Positions 46,012-57,483 of a stretch of 64,000 nucleotides of DNA are shown piece by piece. The translations under genes were made by a program, and so were the position numbers. The first letter of the stretch is position 1; every line of letters begins with the position of its first letter. The stretch comes from Dactylonectria macrodidyma (taxonomy: Eukaryota > Ascomycota > Sordariomycetes > Hypocreales > Nectriaceae): assembly GCA_020744425.1 (NCBI GenBank), contig JAGMUV010000013.1, positions 434,001-498,000 on the forward strand. The letters are read 5' to 3'. Under the pieces are notes generated by a model. The model worked only from the letters and a program-made list of their open reading frames with translations. It searched no databases and was not told the origin of the DNA.

Positions 46012-46960
46012 GGCTGATGAGCGCCAGGTGAATGGTTGAAGTAGTCTCTGGGTGGGCGAGGGCAAGACAAAAGATGATCAGGAATAGAGAGCCTGAATAT
46101 TGACTTGGAAGGACCAGTGTGGATTGACTTGGGCAAAGTCTGGGTATTTATGCCGAACAGACGACAAGATGATGTCAAAGAATATTGCCTAAGATGCTTG
46201 AAGATACGCTTCGACAATGGAGAGCACGCTGTTAGCTTATGGTCTGACGAGCGTGACGAACGGATATACCAATATCTCCGTTGAAGTGGACGCTGGCAGC
46301 TCAATGCAACCGAATGATGCTTTATCTCCAGCAGCGCTAATGCAACCGACTGACGCGCTAGTGCCAAAGACGCTAATGCAACTTCCTTACACACGACGTA
46401 GTATTGCCGGGATGGGTACGGAGTTGCTACACTCTATATCCTTATTCTGCACCGATGCACGAACGATGGATGCTTGCTTCACCTGGCTTACCGGGCTTTG
46501 CTGGGCAATTTGGAAACAGCCATCGCTGACGTACCGTCGGAAGTCGCTTCTTTTCCATGGCCATTCTTGGTAGTGCCGATTCGGTCCGACATCTACTCTA
46601 TAAGCCCGAATGCCAAGAGTGACGCAAACGGATCTTCGCAGTGAGGAGTTTTAGGCAGGGATGTATGTATATAAAACATGATACAAAAGCTGGCAGTTGA
46701 TAGAAAAGTGTCTTTTATATTCTCCAAGTCTTTCTTCGAGTTCTTATCCCATAACTGATTAGCCATACCTATCAAACTATTGATCCTCTATCTGGTGACA
46801 GATAGAAGGTAAGTATTTTATTTTCCAATTCATTAGAACTCAGATGATGTGAAGGCTGCTGGCCGTCACTCTATCTCTTGCTCAGTCGTCTGCCCACTTG
46901 GTTATTCTCTTGGATGTGATACTTACCTTTTCTCCGTTATTAGTAGGTCCTGTCAGCGAA
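46012..46960. other. Shared upstream region of aldo/keto reductase and BBE oxidase
   Basis: About 950 bp between divergent genes. It contains a 118-codon frame (46217-46573) whose first half has a degenerate repeat MQPNDAL...MQPTDAL...MQLP; it is listed as a finding, not as a gene. Confidence 0.5.
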
Positions 46961-48706
46961 ATGAAGCTTACCTATTTGTACTTGCTCGGTCACTTGTTTG
47001 CGTCGACGAACGCCGTCGACCTCAGACATCAGAAGTATAGTTCGTCCCTCCCCCGCGATGGGACGAACTGTCAACATGCTGTACGTGTGGAATTCGAAAT
47101 AATACAGAAAGCTTCTATCTAACTGGAATAGTGCGAGCTTTTGGCCTCCGAGTTTCCCGGCAGACTGCACTACGACGACTCTGACAACGACTTCATAATC
47201 TGGGACCAGAAGCAGTTAGAGACTGTCTATGTCTGCCGTGTCGAGCCTGCATCTGCCGATGAGGTTTCTAGGGTCTTGCAGGTTCTTGTGGATAATTGGT
47301 GCAGATTCGCAGTTAAATGTGGTGGCCACTCGCGCTTTCCGGACGATGCGGTCTCTGTCGGCGGAGTTACTGTCGATCTGGGTCTCATTAACCATACAGT
47401 GGTTTCAGATGACCGAACTACTGCTCGTATCGGCGGCGGATCGCTCACTCGCCATGTTTTCGCTGCTCTTGATCCGCACGGTTTGGCCTACGTTGGGGGA
47501 AGAGTCGGGCAAGTCGGCATGGGGGGTTTTACCCTTGGTGGTGGCACTTCCGTACTTGCAGCGAAGTATGGATGGGCACTAGATCATGTGCTAGAGTATG
47601 AGGTGAGGAAATCTCTTTCTCTGGCTCTGTATGAAGCCATCTTGTACTAACCGATCAAGGTTGTTTTACCAAACGCCACGATTGTGACGGCATCCGAATA
47701 TTCGCATCCAGACTTGTACTACGCCCTTCGAGGCGGCGGGAACAACTACGGCATCGTAACGTCCTTCAATGTCAGTGTGTTTCCTCAGCGTCCTGTGTAC
47801 ACTGGGTCACGCACCTTTCCCGATGGTCAGACGAGTCGATTTCTCGAAGAAGCCGAGAAGGTCTTTTCGATCCAAGACTACGAAGATACCAACATTGGTC
47901 TCGAGTACCGGTATGCCTACTCTGCACAGAATGGTTGGACCATGTCGAGCACTCAGCGTTACGCCGAGCCTGTTATGAATCCACCCGTGTTCGATGCTCT
48001 CAATAGCATTCCGGCTTTAGGAAATCTCACTGGAGGCATAAACAGCTTAGCGAACAGCACAAGCTTCAGTGGGCCATTAGGAATTACAAGGTACGAGCCG
48101 CCAAAACACCCACTGCTACAGGGCACTGACACAACCACAGAAACCTTTTTACCACTCTAACACATTACCCATCCATGGAGCTGGGCAAGAAAGGCCTTGG
48201 AATTCTCAAGAGCAAAGTGGAGGGGGGAAATCTGACCAGCCTCAACCCACAGCTAATCACATATTCCATACCTGCCGCGACAATGGAAATGTCCAAGGCA
48301 AGAGGTGGCAACGCTCTGGGTCTTGACATCGAAGGGCACCTTGTTAGTAAGTCCCATCTCCCCGCCCCTCTAACTCTGCTTCCCTTGGTGACGATGTGAT
48401 GATGCGAACGCAATCTAACAACCATAATTAGTCAATCTCCTTGCCTTGAGCTGGACTACTAGCGCGTTGGACAATGCGGCATATGCTTTGGCAGACGAAT
48501 TCATTGCAGATTTCCGAGAAGCCGCTGAGAGTGTCAATGCCTTCCATCCATTTGTCTACGTTAACTATGCGAGCAAGGGACAAGACGTCTTTGCCAGCTA
48601 TGGCAAAGGAAACCAACAGAGATTAGTCAAGATCCAACAAGCCATTGATCCTCGCGGCATCTTCACATCTACAGGGCTTTGGACTGGCTTCTTCAAAGTA
48701 CGATGA
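46961..48706 (+). CDS. Secreted BBE-type FAD-linked oxidase
   Basis: Five exons: 46961-47080, 47132-47602, 47660-48090, 48141-48346 and 48432-48706, for 500 residues. An N-terminal signal peptide (MKLTYLYLLGHLFASTNA) precedes the PCMH-type FAD domain. CGGHSRF near residue 102 holds the histidine that usually binds FAD covalently; the second, cysteinyl, link seen in bicovalent members is not evident. GRVGQVGMGGFTLGGG and LRGGGNNYGIVTSF are the other FAD-domain motifs. The BBE C-terminal motif appears as FVYVNYAS near 463. Several N-x-S/T sites fit a secreted glycoprotein. Such enzymes oxidise alcohols, sugars or pathway intermediates using oxygen. The last donor used is GTAAGT inside GTTAGTAAGT. 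Confidence 0.93.
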
Positions 48707-49148
48707 TGATTAGTTACGAGGGAGAAATGAGATAGTTTCTGACCCTGGACTATTGGATTGTGTTCGCTTCATGGAGGGCGAGTTGCTGGCACAGTGGCTA
48801 AAAACCACAATTTCTTTTCTTTCATTCGTAGATACTAAATGCCAATCTTTTCCATTGGACCCATACTGAGTATCAGTAAGAATTGCTAGTCTTTCTAGGA
48901 ATCGGAGGCATGATTCGGAATCATGGAGGAAGAGGCCAGACGTACACGACATATCTCGGGAAGTTGGCCATTCATGACGCTGTCTCACACAGTTCCCACT
49001 CACTAGGAGCCAGCAAGACTGTTAGGATAACATGGACAAACGGGAGTCTCTCGAATGTCATATAGTTGCAATATAATGCTTGAAGTAGGGGGGCCTTTCA
49101 GCTTTCCGCCTTGCTATTACTGTTTGTCCTGGGGAAGACGACCGATAT
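48707..49148. other. Intergenic region
   Basis: No gene supported; may include decayed 5' sequence of the relic that follows. Confidence 0.35.
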
Positions 49149-50393
49149 TTGACCAATTACCTGGTCGTGGGTCAGAGAATCCACGCTCGGTGTCCTTTTG
49201 ATCTCGGACTGGTTTTCAACGACCTCAAGCCGAACCGCTTCTCACAGTGGAACGGGCGGCCGCTATCATTCCTGCAAAACGCGCAGTTATTTGCTGTCAA
49301 TAATTCTTGCGAGTATGGGATATATAAACAAGTCAACTCGGTCACATCTTTTTGCCCCGATAATACTGACATCATCGGCTCTTGGAAGTGTGACTAGACG
49401 GCCCGGTCAATTCAGCTCGCAGCTGGAACGGCCAACGTGACTATCGTCAACGACCTGTACGAGAGAGGAGCTCTGTACGACATTCACTTTTTTGAGCAGA
49501 GTACAACAACAAATCTCTTGGGCTCCAGCTTCAACCATCTGGTCGCTTGGAGCACGTCCGCCTCCGAAGACTCCGATGGGACTGACTGGGACGTGCTGGT
49601 AGCTGTCCAGACCAATTGGCAAAGAGACCAGCCCGTGCAGATGGACACTCTCAAATGCACTCTTGACGCACCGGGAGCGAGAAATACGCGTCAGAAAATG
49701 GCCTCGCTTTACAACCTCCGGCATTGGGTAGCTACGTTCCAGAGCTTGATGTATTACGGCACTAATACACCGGCCGTCAACAACGTGACCGATGAGCTCG
49801 CCATGCTCCTCAACACTATGGTGATGATCTCTGGTGGGGGCAACTACTTACTGGCAAAGCCACTGGCTGGGGGAGACCGGACGCAAGGGTGTATCAAGGT
49901 CGTTGCCTACGTTCCTCTGGTCATGATTGGGCTATTCTCGTTCGTGGGCGGACTCTTTCTGGCCTCCATACCCCTCTTTCTTCTTTCCCTCTCTTGGCTA
50001 AGGCGGGTAAGAAGCGGTTTGGGAGAGAGGGTCGTGAATGAACTCGACACCATTCCTCAAGATGTGCTTGAATGGGCAGTACTGGCGGCCTGGGGACAAT
50101 CAGTAGACGCGGATCAGCTGGAAATGGTTGGAATGGGCGCAGTGCCGGATCATGGACATCTGTACGATCTTCTACTCATTGGTCATGAAGGGGCAGTGAG
50201 TTCTGCGAGGGAATTGGGTAACTTGAAGATAGGCTTCTACCGACCAGTACATGGTGGGATGCAAGGAGGAGTACCGATCGTTGAGGCGAGAGAGTTGAGA
50301 AATTTTAAGATAGGTTTCTCCCGACCGATACAAGCTGGTCGCCTAGGAGAGGGGGCTACGCAAGGCAGGATCCGGATTTTCGAGGATAATTAG
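49149..50393 (+). pseudogene. Relic of a fungal multi-helix membrane protein
   Basis: One frame runs from about 49149 to 50393 with a single interruption, TAG at 49395-49397 (after SWKCD). Neither side has a suitable ATG near its start. Before the stop lie paired cysteines and NNSCEYGIYKQ; after it come an extracellular-like region, NTMVMISGGGNYL, one long hydrophobic segment (VVAYVPLVMIGLFSFVGGLF) and a polar C terminus. This matches the C-terminal half of large fungal membrane proteins of unknown role, with the N-terminal helices gone. The tail holds a near-duplicate: NLKIGFYRP and NFKIGFSRP, about 30 residues apart. Confidence 0.5.
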
Positions 50394-50763
50394 GTCGTTT
50401 CACGGTCATGTTGCCGGTCAATTCATCTACTCACTTAATTTCACTCCTCTCATTAGATAGGGCCAGTAACAGCAATATCGCTCAACAACTCATCCAGCTC
50501 GTTGCGCTGCCTCCTACATGAAGAGGACACATCTAGAGGCACCCGCAAGGATTCTGGGATTATCGCGGCATTATATTCATCTAGCCAAATTTGCTGGGCA
50601 GCAGTAATAGCAGGCGCGTGCTAGGATTCTTGCCAATTCCGCTTAATATATTTTCTTCACTTTCAGGATCGAGAAGGAGTGTAGCAGCATACATAGGTGT
50701 CTGGTTTAATAAGGTATAGTACTTATTAAGCATAAACCAGCCTATATTAATATAATAACGTGC

Positions 50764-51178
50764 ATGATAAGCATGCCGGTCAAACAAGTATACCGGTCAC
50801 TTATATTTTATACCTTAAATTGCAATTTTTAAAAAATTCTTAAAAATCCGAACTATACTTAAAATATCTAAAACTTAATATATAGGCTAATTATATAATA
50901 ACTTATATAAAAACTTTTTATAAAATTTTACTTATTTTTTTTAATAAAGTTATTAAGAAAAAACCTATTCGCACTATGTACCTTCTTAATTTAATATATC
51001 ATAAGCTAATTAAAAACTTAAGAAAATTACTATACTATTTTCTTTTTCTTTTAATATCTAAAAATGATTTTTTTATATTTTTAATAATTATATAGCCTGT
51101 TTTAAAAATCTGATATTATTGCTTTTAGCTGTACAGTATGAGTGTCTGGCAAGCTTGTTTGACCGGCATGCTTATCAT
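50764..51178. mobile_element. AT-rich MITE-like element with perfect 25-bp terminal inverted repeats
   Basis: The arms at 50764-50788 and 51154-51178 are exact inverted copies (starting ATGATAAGCATGCCGGTC) and similarity continues outward for about 8-10 bp (ATAACGT). The 365-bp interior is almost pure A/T. An extra ACCGGTCA lies just inside the left arm. No coding capacity. Perfect arms around a degenerate AT core suggest either recent mobility or selective retention. Confidence 0.65.
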
Positions 51179-51241
51179 ATACGTTATACTATATAAGGAT
51201 TATGGTTTTCCTTTAAACTATAAAAGTTCTTAAATAAGGTA

Positions 51242-51269
51242 GTTAATTAATTAATTAATTAATTAATTA
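51242..51269. repeat. (TTAA)n microsatellite, about 7 copies
   Basis: A run of uninterrupted TTAA units in the AT-rich island. Confidence 0.9.
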
Positions 51270-52403
51270 GATAAAGAAATATTATCACTACTGACCTTAT
51301 ACTTCTCATACTATTATAATAAAACATCTATTATTAAGAGTGATTAGGAGAGTGTAGATCGCACCCCTTCAGCTAATAATATAGCTTAGGCAAATAGCTG
51401 TAGGAAACGATGCGTCTGTAAGGGTCTGAGCCCAGCGTGCCTTAGAGCTCTTATTATCAGTTGTGCGGCACAGTCTCAGTAACGTGACTTACTGGAATTG
51501 CTTGATCTTTTGCCGCAGCTGGCAACAGCTGCTGGCGACTAGTCTTTGTGCGGATTGGGCATGCCGCCCCAACCCTTACAGCGTCTATTTAATAAACTCC
51601 TACTCTAAAGCTAGTAGAATATTATCTTAAAGCTCTCTATTATAACCAATTAAGAACTGTTTTATATAGGATTGATACTATAAAAAATTATCTAATAATC
51701 AATACTATGAATTCTAGCTTATAGCATTATCTATGCCTCGTCAGAGCTTTATTTTATCGTCTTATATGGCTAAATAAAGCGTAGATTTACGTATCCACAC
51801 TGCGATATTATGTACTTTCCGAAGGGGCGCGATATACTACTATTTAGTAAAGTTCTTAAGTATACGATTACCTCTTCACAAAGCTCTTCTTCTTCTCTGT
51901 CCTCAGCGATGAGCGACATACTCGTCGTTTGGAAGAACGGATTGCAAATAGGCTGACTACATTCGTTCTCTTTGCAAGTTGCCTCTACTGTATGTGAATT
52001 TCTGGATACAAGCGTGGCCCATGGTAGCAGAACGAGTGCTTTCAATACCCGATGTGGAAGGCGTCTTTGGTTGCTATCCGTCCCGACGCAGGGTCTCCTA
52101 ATCCGGGATTGGTAATGGGAGAAGTGTGAGGGAACGATCATGTGACTTTCATACTTTATGAATAGTCTCATTTTATGAATATTGTGTAAATAGCTTGAAG
52201 TCAGAGCTTTCCTTAGGAATCTCTTTCTCTCCTTGTAAACAATCATTTTACCCAAGTCGCACCCGACCTCGTTCGTGCTCTTGTACCGTCACAAGAAGTG
52301 CAGAAGAGACAATACCTGGGTACCTAACTCATCATCATGCGACGGAGCATACTTCCTCGGAAATTGGTGACACGCAAATCACGGACCTGCTAACCTCTTC
52401 CAT

Positions 52404-54008
52404 TCAGATCCACCAAGCGTACGATCCACGCTCCAGAATATCAAATAATTCCATGGCATCGACCTTCGTAAATGCTCTCCTCTTCGTTCCCTTCGGAGGC
52501 TCCTTCGTCACGATAGCAGGGGGCATGAGAGCTAACCCCTTACCGTCGAGCGCCGCCTCAAGCAAAGTGCAGATCCCCTTAGCGACCCCCGTCGTCAACC
52601 GCGACACAGCTAGAAGCACCTTCTTCGTCTCAACTCCCTCTGACGAGTTGGTGATGTACATCCTCATGCGACCACCATCCTCGGTCTTCACCTCGACCCA
52701 TTCGTCCAGCACCACGTCGCCAGCAGCACGCTGCACACCCGGCCAGTTCGCAATGTCGTCCAGAACCGACGCCGCAAGTCTCTCCTCCCATGGCCGCCGC
52801 ATCCACTCTTCCTCAGGCTCACTGTCCATATCCGCCAGAATGAAGAACATGTCAGCCTTCTCCTCCTTGTCCTTGCACCACCTACCATGATCGTCCAGCT
52901 TCAACGCAATGTTCTCGACCGATCCCCGGCCTCGCATGGCACAGCTCTCCGGCGCCCTGCCCCATCGCAGGATGTCGCGCACAACATCAACAGCGCGGTC
53001 GATCTCATCGAGATTGAGACTTACGCCTACAAGGTCGGCCGTCTTGCTGCCCCCGCACGACATCATACCCCCCCGAGAGGCACTCCCGAGCCCACACGCC
53101 CGAAGCGCCAAGTCAATCGTGTTGGCCACAGCCGCCTCGTCCGTAATTGTCCGCAACGGCTCCGAAATCCGCAGCTCGAGCGAGTACGCTGCCTGCGGCT
53201 TGCGGCAATATCGTCTCGCCTCGGGGTCTCGCGGAGGGAGTTCCACGGGCGGGTCGTTTTTGACCATCTCGGCCGCCTGCGCCAGCATCTCCCTGAACTC
53301 GTCATGCGGGAATCTGTCGTACTCGTCCCCGGTTCGGCAGCTGTACACTGGCACCTCCGAGGTCGTGTCTTCGTCTTGTCCGAGCGTCCACCTCTTCTTC
53401 GCCTCGTCGTATGTCCACCGGAACCCGGCGTCTCGAAAGTCCCGCATGGCAATGTACTCATGGATGTCCCGCAAGCTAAACACTCCGCCTGCTCCCTCCC
53501 AAAACGCCACCTCAAGCATCGCAGCTATTCGGTCCACGTCGTCACCCAGACAGATCGGCGCCCACCGCATCAGAAGCAACAAGCCCACCCCAGGATGCTT
53601 CTTCAGGGGACTATCGACATCGGTCTCGAGATGCGCCGCCGCGCGGCAGATGATCTCGACCTCCTCCCACCGAAGCGCATGTGGATGCCAGTGCGCCTGG
53701 TCGTCGTGAGCTACGATCCACTCGTCGTAGTCGCGGCCTGCAATGGTGAGCTCAAAATAGCCGAGGAAGCTCGACAGGGACATTTCGAGGCGGTCGCCTT
53801 CGCTGTTGAGCGGGAAGAGGATCTTGAAGTTGCCGTACTCGTCCATGAACTCGTAGCGGGGGTTGTCTAAGCCGGCTTCGGTTGTCCACCAGAAGTCGGT
53901 CCAGAAGCGGCGGTCGGAGAAAAGGGGCGTCAAGGAGGGGTGGAGGCCATCGACGGGGTCCCAGTCGGTGTCTGAAGCTGGGGAGGTGGAGGTTGAGGTG
54001 GACGACAT
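52404..54008 (-). CDS. Uncharacterised 534-aa protein
   Basis: Intronless frame of 534 residues beginning at a good ATG and with high GC and third-position bias unlike the AT-rich DNA on both sides. It starts with a serine/threonine-rich tail (MSSTSTSTSPAS), followed by an aromatic-rich segment (RRFWTDFWWTTEAGLDNPRYEF). Acidic and tryptophan-containing stretches recur throughout (EDEDTTSEV-like and EPEEEWMRRPWEE). No membrane helix, signal peptide, zinc motif or nucleotide-binding loop is seen. I do not recognise a family. The length, composition and absence of introns make a real gene likely; transfer or a retro-origin could explain the lack of introns but cannot be shown here. Confidence 0.75.
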   Translation of the reverse strand: MSSTSTSTSPASDTDWDPVDGLHPSLTPLFSDRRFWTDFWWTTEAGLDNPRYEFMDEYGNFKILFPLNSEGDRLEMSLSSFLGYFELTIAGRDYDEWIVAHDDQAHWHPHALRWEEVEIICRAAAHLETDVDSPLKKHPGVGLLLLMRWAPICLGDDVDRIAAMLEVAFWEGAGGVFSLRDIHEYIAMRDFRDAGFRWTYDEAKKRWTLGQDEDTTSEVPVYSCRTGDEYDRFPHDEFREMLAQAAEMVKNDPPVELPPRDPEARRYCRKPQAAYSLELRISEPLRTITDEAAVANTIDLALRACGLGSASRGGMMSCGGSKTADLVGVSLNLDEIDRAVDVVRDILRWGRAPESCAMRGRGSVENIALKLDDHGRWCKDKEEKADMFFILADMDSEPEEEWMRRPWEERLAASVLDDIANWPGVQRAAGDVVLDEWVEVKTEDGGRMRMYITNSSEGVETKKVLLAVSRLTTGVAKGICTLLEAALDGKGLALMPPAIVTKEPPKGTKRRAFTKVDAMELFDILERGSYAWWI

Positions 54009-55568
54009 GGTCTCAACCGGGAGTGTGACAATGTGGGGGAAGTAGCTTCCAACAAAAGGTTTGCTTGAAGACAGGAGAAGTGGGTTGTAACATTGACGGA
54101 ATAGAGCATAGGAGAGATCTTGCGAGAGTTCATTCGATGGCAGGCTCGAGGTTTAATTCTGCGGCGTGAATGGCATGGAATTCCGCGAAGGGGTGTGTGA
54201 GTTGCTGCCTGGTACGCATGTCGTCAGTCTTGAGTGTGTGGCTGAAGCTAGCCCTATCCAGGCTTGAGGGGATGCCATGCTCACCACCCAACCAATGGGG
54301 AAGTGAGATTGCAGCGCGTAGCTAATATGTGAGACAATTGGTGGTTTGGTCGCTCGTGTCCACAACGCGTTATGAAGCAACACATGCAGCAGCTGTTTTT
54401 ATCTCCTCCTTATATCCAGAGCAGCCATTGGTCAGTCAGGAATCTCAAGTTTCTACGGAACACGGCCGAACTTGCCTTTTGCCCAGCGGCTTACCGGATC
54501 TCGAACATACCCAGGTGCATTGCTTTTGCGATGGGCTACTTGAGGAGACTCACTGGTTTGTGCTCCGCATGAATCTCTTTGGGTACCCTATCCATGCTCT
54601 GAAGAGCTTTCTGGTCTGCGATGCTGGAACCACTGGCTGGTGTGTTGACGCGAGAGCTGCCTTTCGCTTCTAGTTTTGGAGAGCGAGTTTGACCAGGTTT
54701 GACCGGTTCGACGTTTGGGAGATTGAAATCGTGGTATCCTGGGAATTTTAGAAGATGAAGCAGGTGGACCAGGCTTTCTATCCATATTCCATATTCCATA
54801 TGGAACGATTCTTATATAGATTACGGATTCCTCCTTGTATAGAAGCTTATTCCATACATATAGAATATAAGAAATTATATTATCTATACTCTACTATTTC
54901 TGTATTAGGAAAAGCGCGCATTATCTCCCCTATCTATTAGCGCAGCTAGAATCCCTAATGCCTGGTTTTATCTGACTTATTATGACTTCCTAATAGCTAT
55001 ATCGATCCTGAATATATTTCGCCATGTACTAGAAAAGAGTCAAAATACAAGCTCTAGCTAAGTATACATAGTATATTCATATTAATAGTCATTTTAGAAA
55101 GACAGTATTATTTATAAATCCATACTGCTTGCTAAGCCACTAAGTCAGTGAGGACTGGCTACTAGCAGTATAATAACTTTTATTCTTAGCGGAAATTATG
55201 AACATGAACTTATTGCCTGACTGGTCGCCCTGAATAGTGCCTGCTAGGATTAACATTCTTCTGCTATATTTCCATATGTATAGAATATAGCTATCTTATA
55301 TAGAATATGAATTATCTATATAGAGCGTTTAATATGGATTAACTTAATCCATACGCGTATGGATAGAAAGCCTGCTATGAGTGGCAGAGCAGATCGCATT
55401 ACTTCAGTATTGGATCCTCCAACAGTTTTGCAATGTATCAAACGACGTAATCCCGCTAGCTCTGTCGGATTTCGATCATGGGCCAATTCATATGTTCTCA
55501 CACTGTCACACAACATCACTTCTTCCGTAGCCTTTGTAGTATGATGATTACAGTAAACTGTCCTAAAT
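54009..55568. other. Intergenic region with AT-rich, TATGGA/CCATAT-rich island
   Basis: No gene. From about 54780 to 55340 the DNA is AT-rich and carries several variants of CCATAT, ATATAGAATAT and TTATATAGAT in both orientations, suggesting decayed repeats. Confidence 0.5.
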
Positions 55569-56844
55569 CTAGTGACCGACCATTGACTTGTGGACGGCAG
55601 AGAACCTCTCTCCAACTGGTTTCGCATCGTCCACAATCTTTCGCATCGCCTTCAACTCCTCATCCGTCAGCACGACATCTCGAGATGCCCAGTTCTCCTC
55701 CAAGCGTGAGGCCTTGGTCGTGCCTGGGATAGTAATCAGCCCCTGCGCGGCAACCCAAGCCAGCGCGATCTGCGCAACCGTGCAACCCTTTGCTGTCGCC
55801 AATTGCTTGATCTCGTCCACGATGGCCTTGTTTTTGTAGAAGTTTTCGCCCTGGAACTTGGGGACTAGGATGATGTAAGTCAGTCTTCCCAGTATCGTGA
55901 AATTGTCGTAAGCATATGCGGTAACCTACCAGTTCGTCGGAAATCATCAGGCGCAAAGTCATCGGGGGACTTGAATTGGAAGTCATCCACAAGCCAGCCG
56001 TGTCCCAACGGGCTGAATGCCACAAATGCCACACCCAATTCCTTGGCTGTCTCGATAAGACCATTAGTCTCGTGCAATGTCTCAAAGGCCGAGTACTCGG
56101 CTTGTATGGCATCGATCTTGGCGACTTGAATATGTTAGCGTTTGTCATTGCGTAGTCACCAGCATACGAACTCGAGTTTGCCTTGCGCAAGGTCTCAGCA
56201 GAGCATTCGGATAGACCAATGTACTTGGTCTTTCCAGCGCGGCGGAGCTCATCTAGGGCGCCAATGGATTCCTCGAGGGGAGTATCTTAACTCTAGAGTC
56301 AGGACCAATCTCAACTCAACAGGTTTCCATAGGGGTTATCCACGCACTGGGGTCAATTCTGTGGAGGTAGTAGAGGTCAGGAGTGAAACCAAGCCTATCA
56401 ATTGTCCCCTCAATATACTCCTTGATATGAGCTGCTGAGTTGGTCACTGTTCGCGTAGGTCCGAACACTTCAAATCCGCATTTGGACGCCACTGTGCAAC
56501 ATCCGTCGTAAGCCATCACGCATCGCAGAACCTAAGGCTATGGCACTCACCAAAAAGCTTGTCGCGGACATTATGCTTCTTAATGAAGTCTCCAAGCAGC
56601 TTCTCGTTTGCTCCATTCTTGTAGGCAACCTAAAATTCAAAGCCATTAGAAGCAGTGCCTTTGGCTTCCTTCACGAGTGCCTTACCGCTGTATCCCAAAA
56701 CGTGCAGCCAAGTTCGACCGCTTTCAAGAGGACTGGCTCGGCCTGTTCGAGGTTCAGATCGGTCCCCATGGCAGAACTAAGACCCATGGCACCAAAGCCG
56801 GGGACAGGGACCTGCTGGCCGCCAAACGGGAGTGCGTTGACCAT
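55569..56844 (-). CDS. Aldo/keto reductase (pyridoxal-reductase/AKR13-like)
   Basis: Six exons on the minus strand: 56844-56686, 56629-56551, 56491-56348, 56285-56172, 56124-55930 and 55864-55569, giving 328 residues, the usual family size. Every join keeps phase. The tetrad is present: Asp in FWDTAV (residue 51), Tyr in VAYKNG, Lys in VASKCGF and His in YYLHRID. The barrel continues with [29 protein letters not shown] and [12 protein letters not shown]. The cofactor site includes [15 protein letters not shown]. It should reduce an aldehyde or ketone with NADPH. Because the exons are so short, only scattered open fragments are visible without splicing. It is divergent from the bZIP-like gene 640 bp away. 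Confidence 0.9.
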
Positions 56845-57483
56845 CTTAGTAATTCGGTAGTCTGAACAAGGGTCAGTGTGACGATACCTCTACGCGAAAA
56901 GAAGTCCTCGTCCTTTCAAGCGGGAATGATGCGTTAATGGATGGCATGATGCGAGGCTTACAATTGAAATGCCGATACGTCGATTGTGACAGATGTCGTG
57001 CAAAGCGCATGAATGTGGTAGGGAAACGATTGACGTCCGGGAATGGGGCTCTCGAGGTATTAAAGCAATTTCTTTATTTAAGCTACCCGAGCCATTACGA
57101 TAGAATAGCCTCGTACTCTTCCACAGATGCGCCGGGCATAGTGCCGTTGTTACGGAATGAAGGCTAATCGCCGATATATCCGGCCACACCAGTCACAATG
57201 ACGTCGCTTTGATGCTGAAACGGAATATCCCCACTGCCATTGAGAGTGTGGTGCCAGGTCCGTACAGATTCTTTGACCGAACACTTAGTTGGCTTTTTTA
57301 CCTCGCGCTATCTTAACTAAGGAGGAGCCATTCCTAAAAGGGTCAGCATTGGGTCCGTCTGTGGGTAAAGGGGGGTAAGGCGGTTGCATATAACTAATCA
57401 AGGGTTCAGTCCAGCCACACGTCGCCTCTTGATCTGCCATAATCGTCAATTTTATCCATCCATTTCCACGGGCCCTCTGAGCT
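56845..57483. other. Divergent promoter region of aldo/keto reductase and bZIP-like gene
   Basis: About 640 bp; no gene supported. Any regulation of the reductase by its bZIP-like neighbour would act here. Confidence 0.45.

Larger units (their letters stand above)
50394..52403. other. AT-rich intergenic island with repeat elements
   Basis: About 2 kb. The part from roughly 50580 to 51750 is strongly AT-rich, consistent with an old repeat decayed by C-to-T mutation such as RIP, and contains an inverted-repeat element and a TTAA microsatellite. The 161-codon minus-strand frame at 51770-52255 shows no motif and is not called. Confidence 0.6.

Noticed and set aside
51770..52255. 161-codon minus-strand frame
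   Set aside because: AT-rich edge, no motif, composition unlike the window's genes.
52887..53870. 327-codon plus-strand frame
   Set aside because: Antisense to the 534-aa gene, which has the better start and composition; arises from high GC coding bias.
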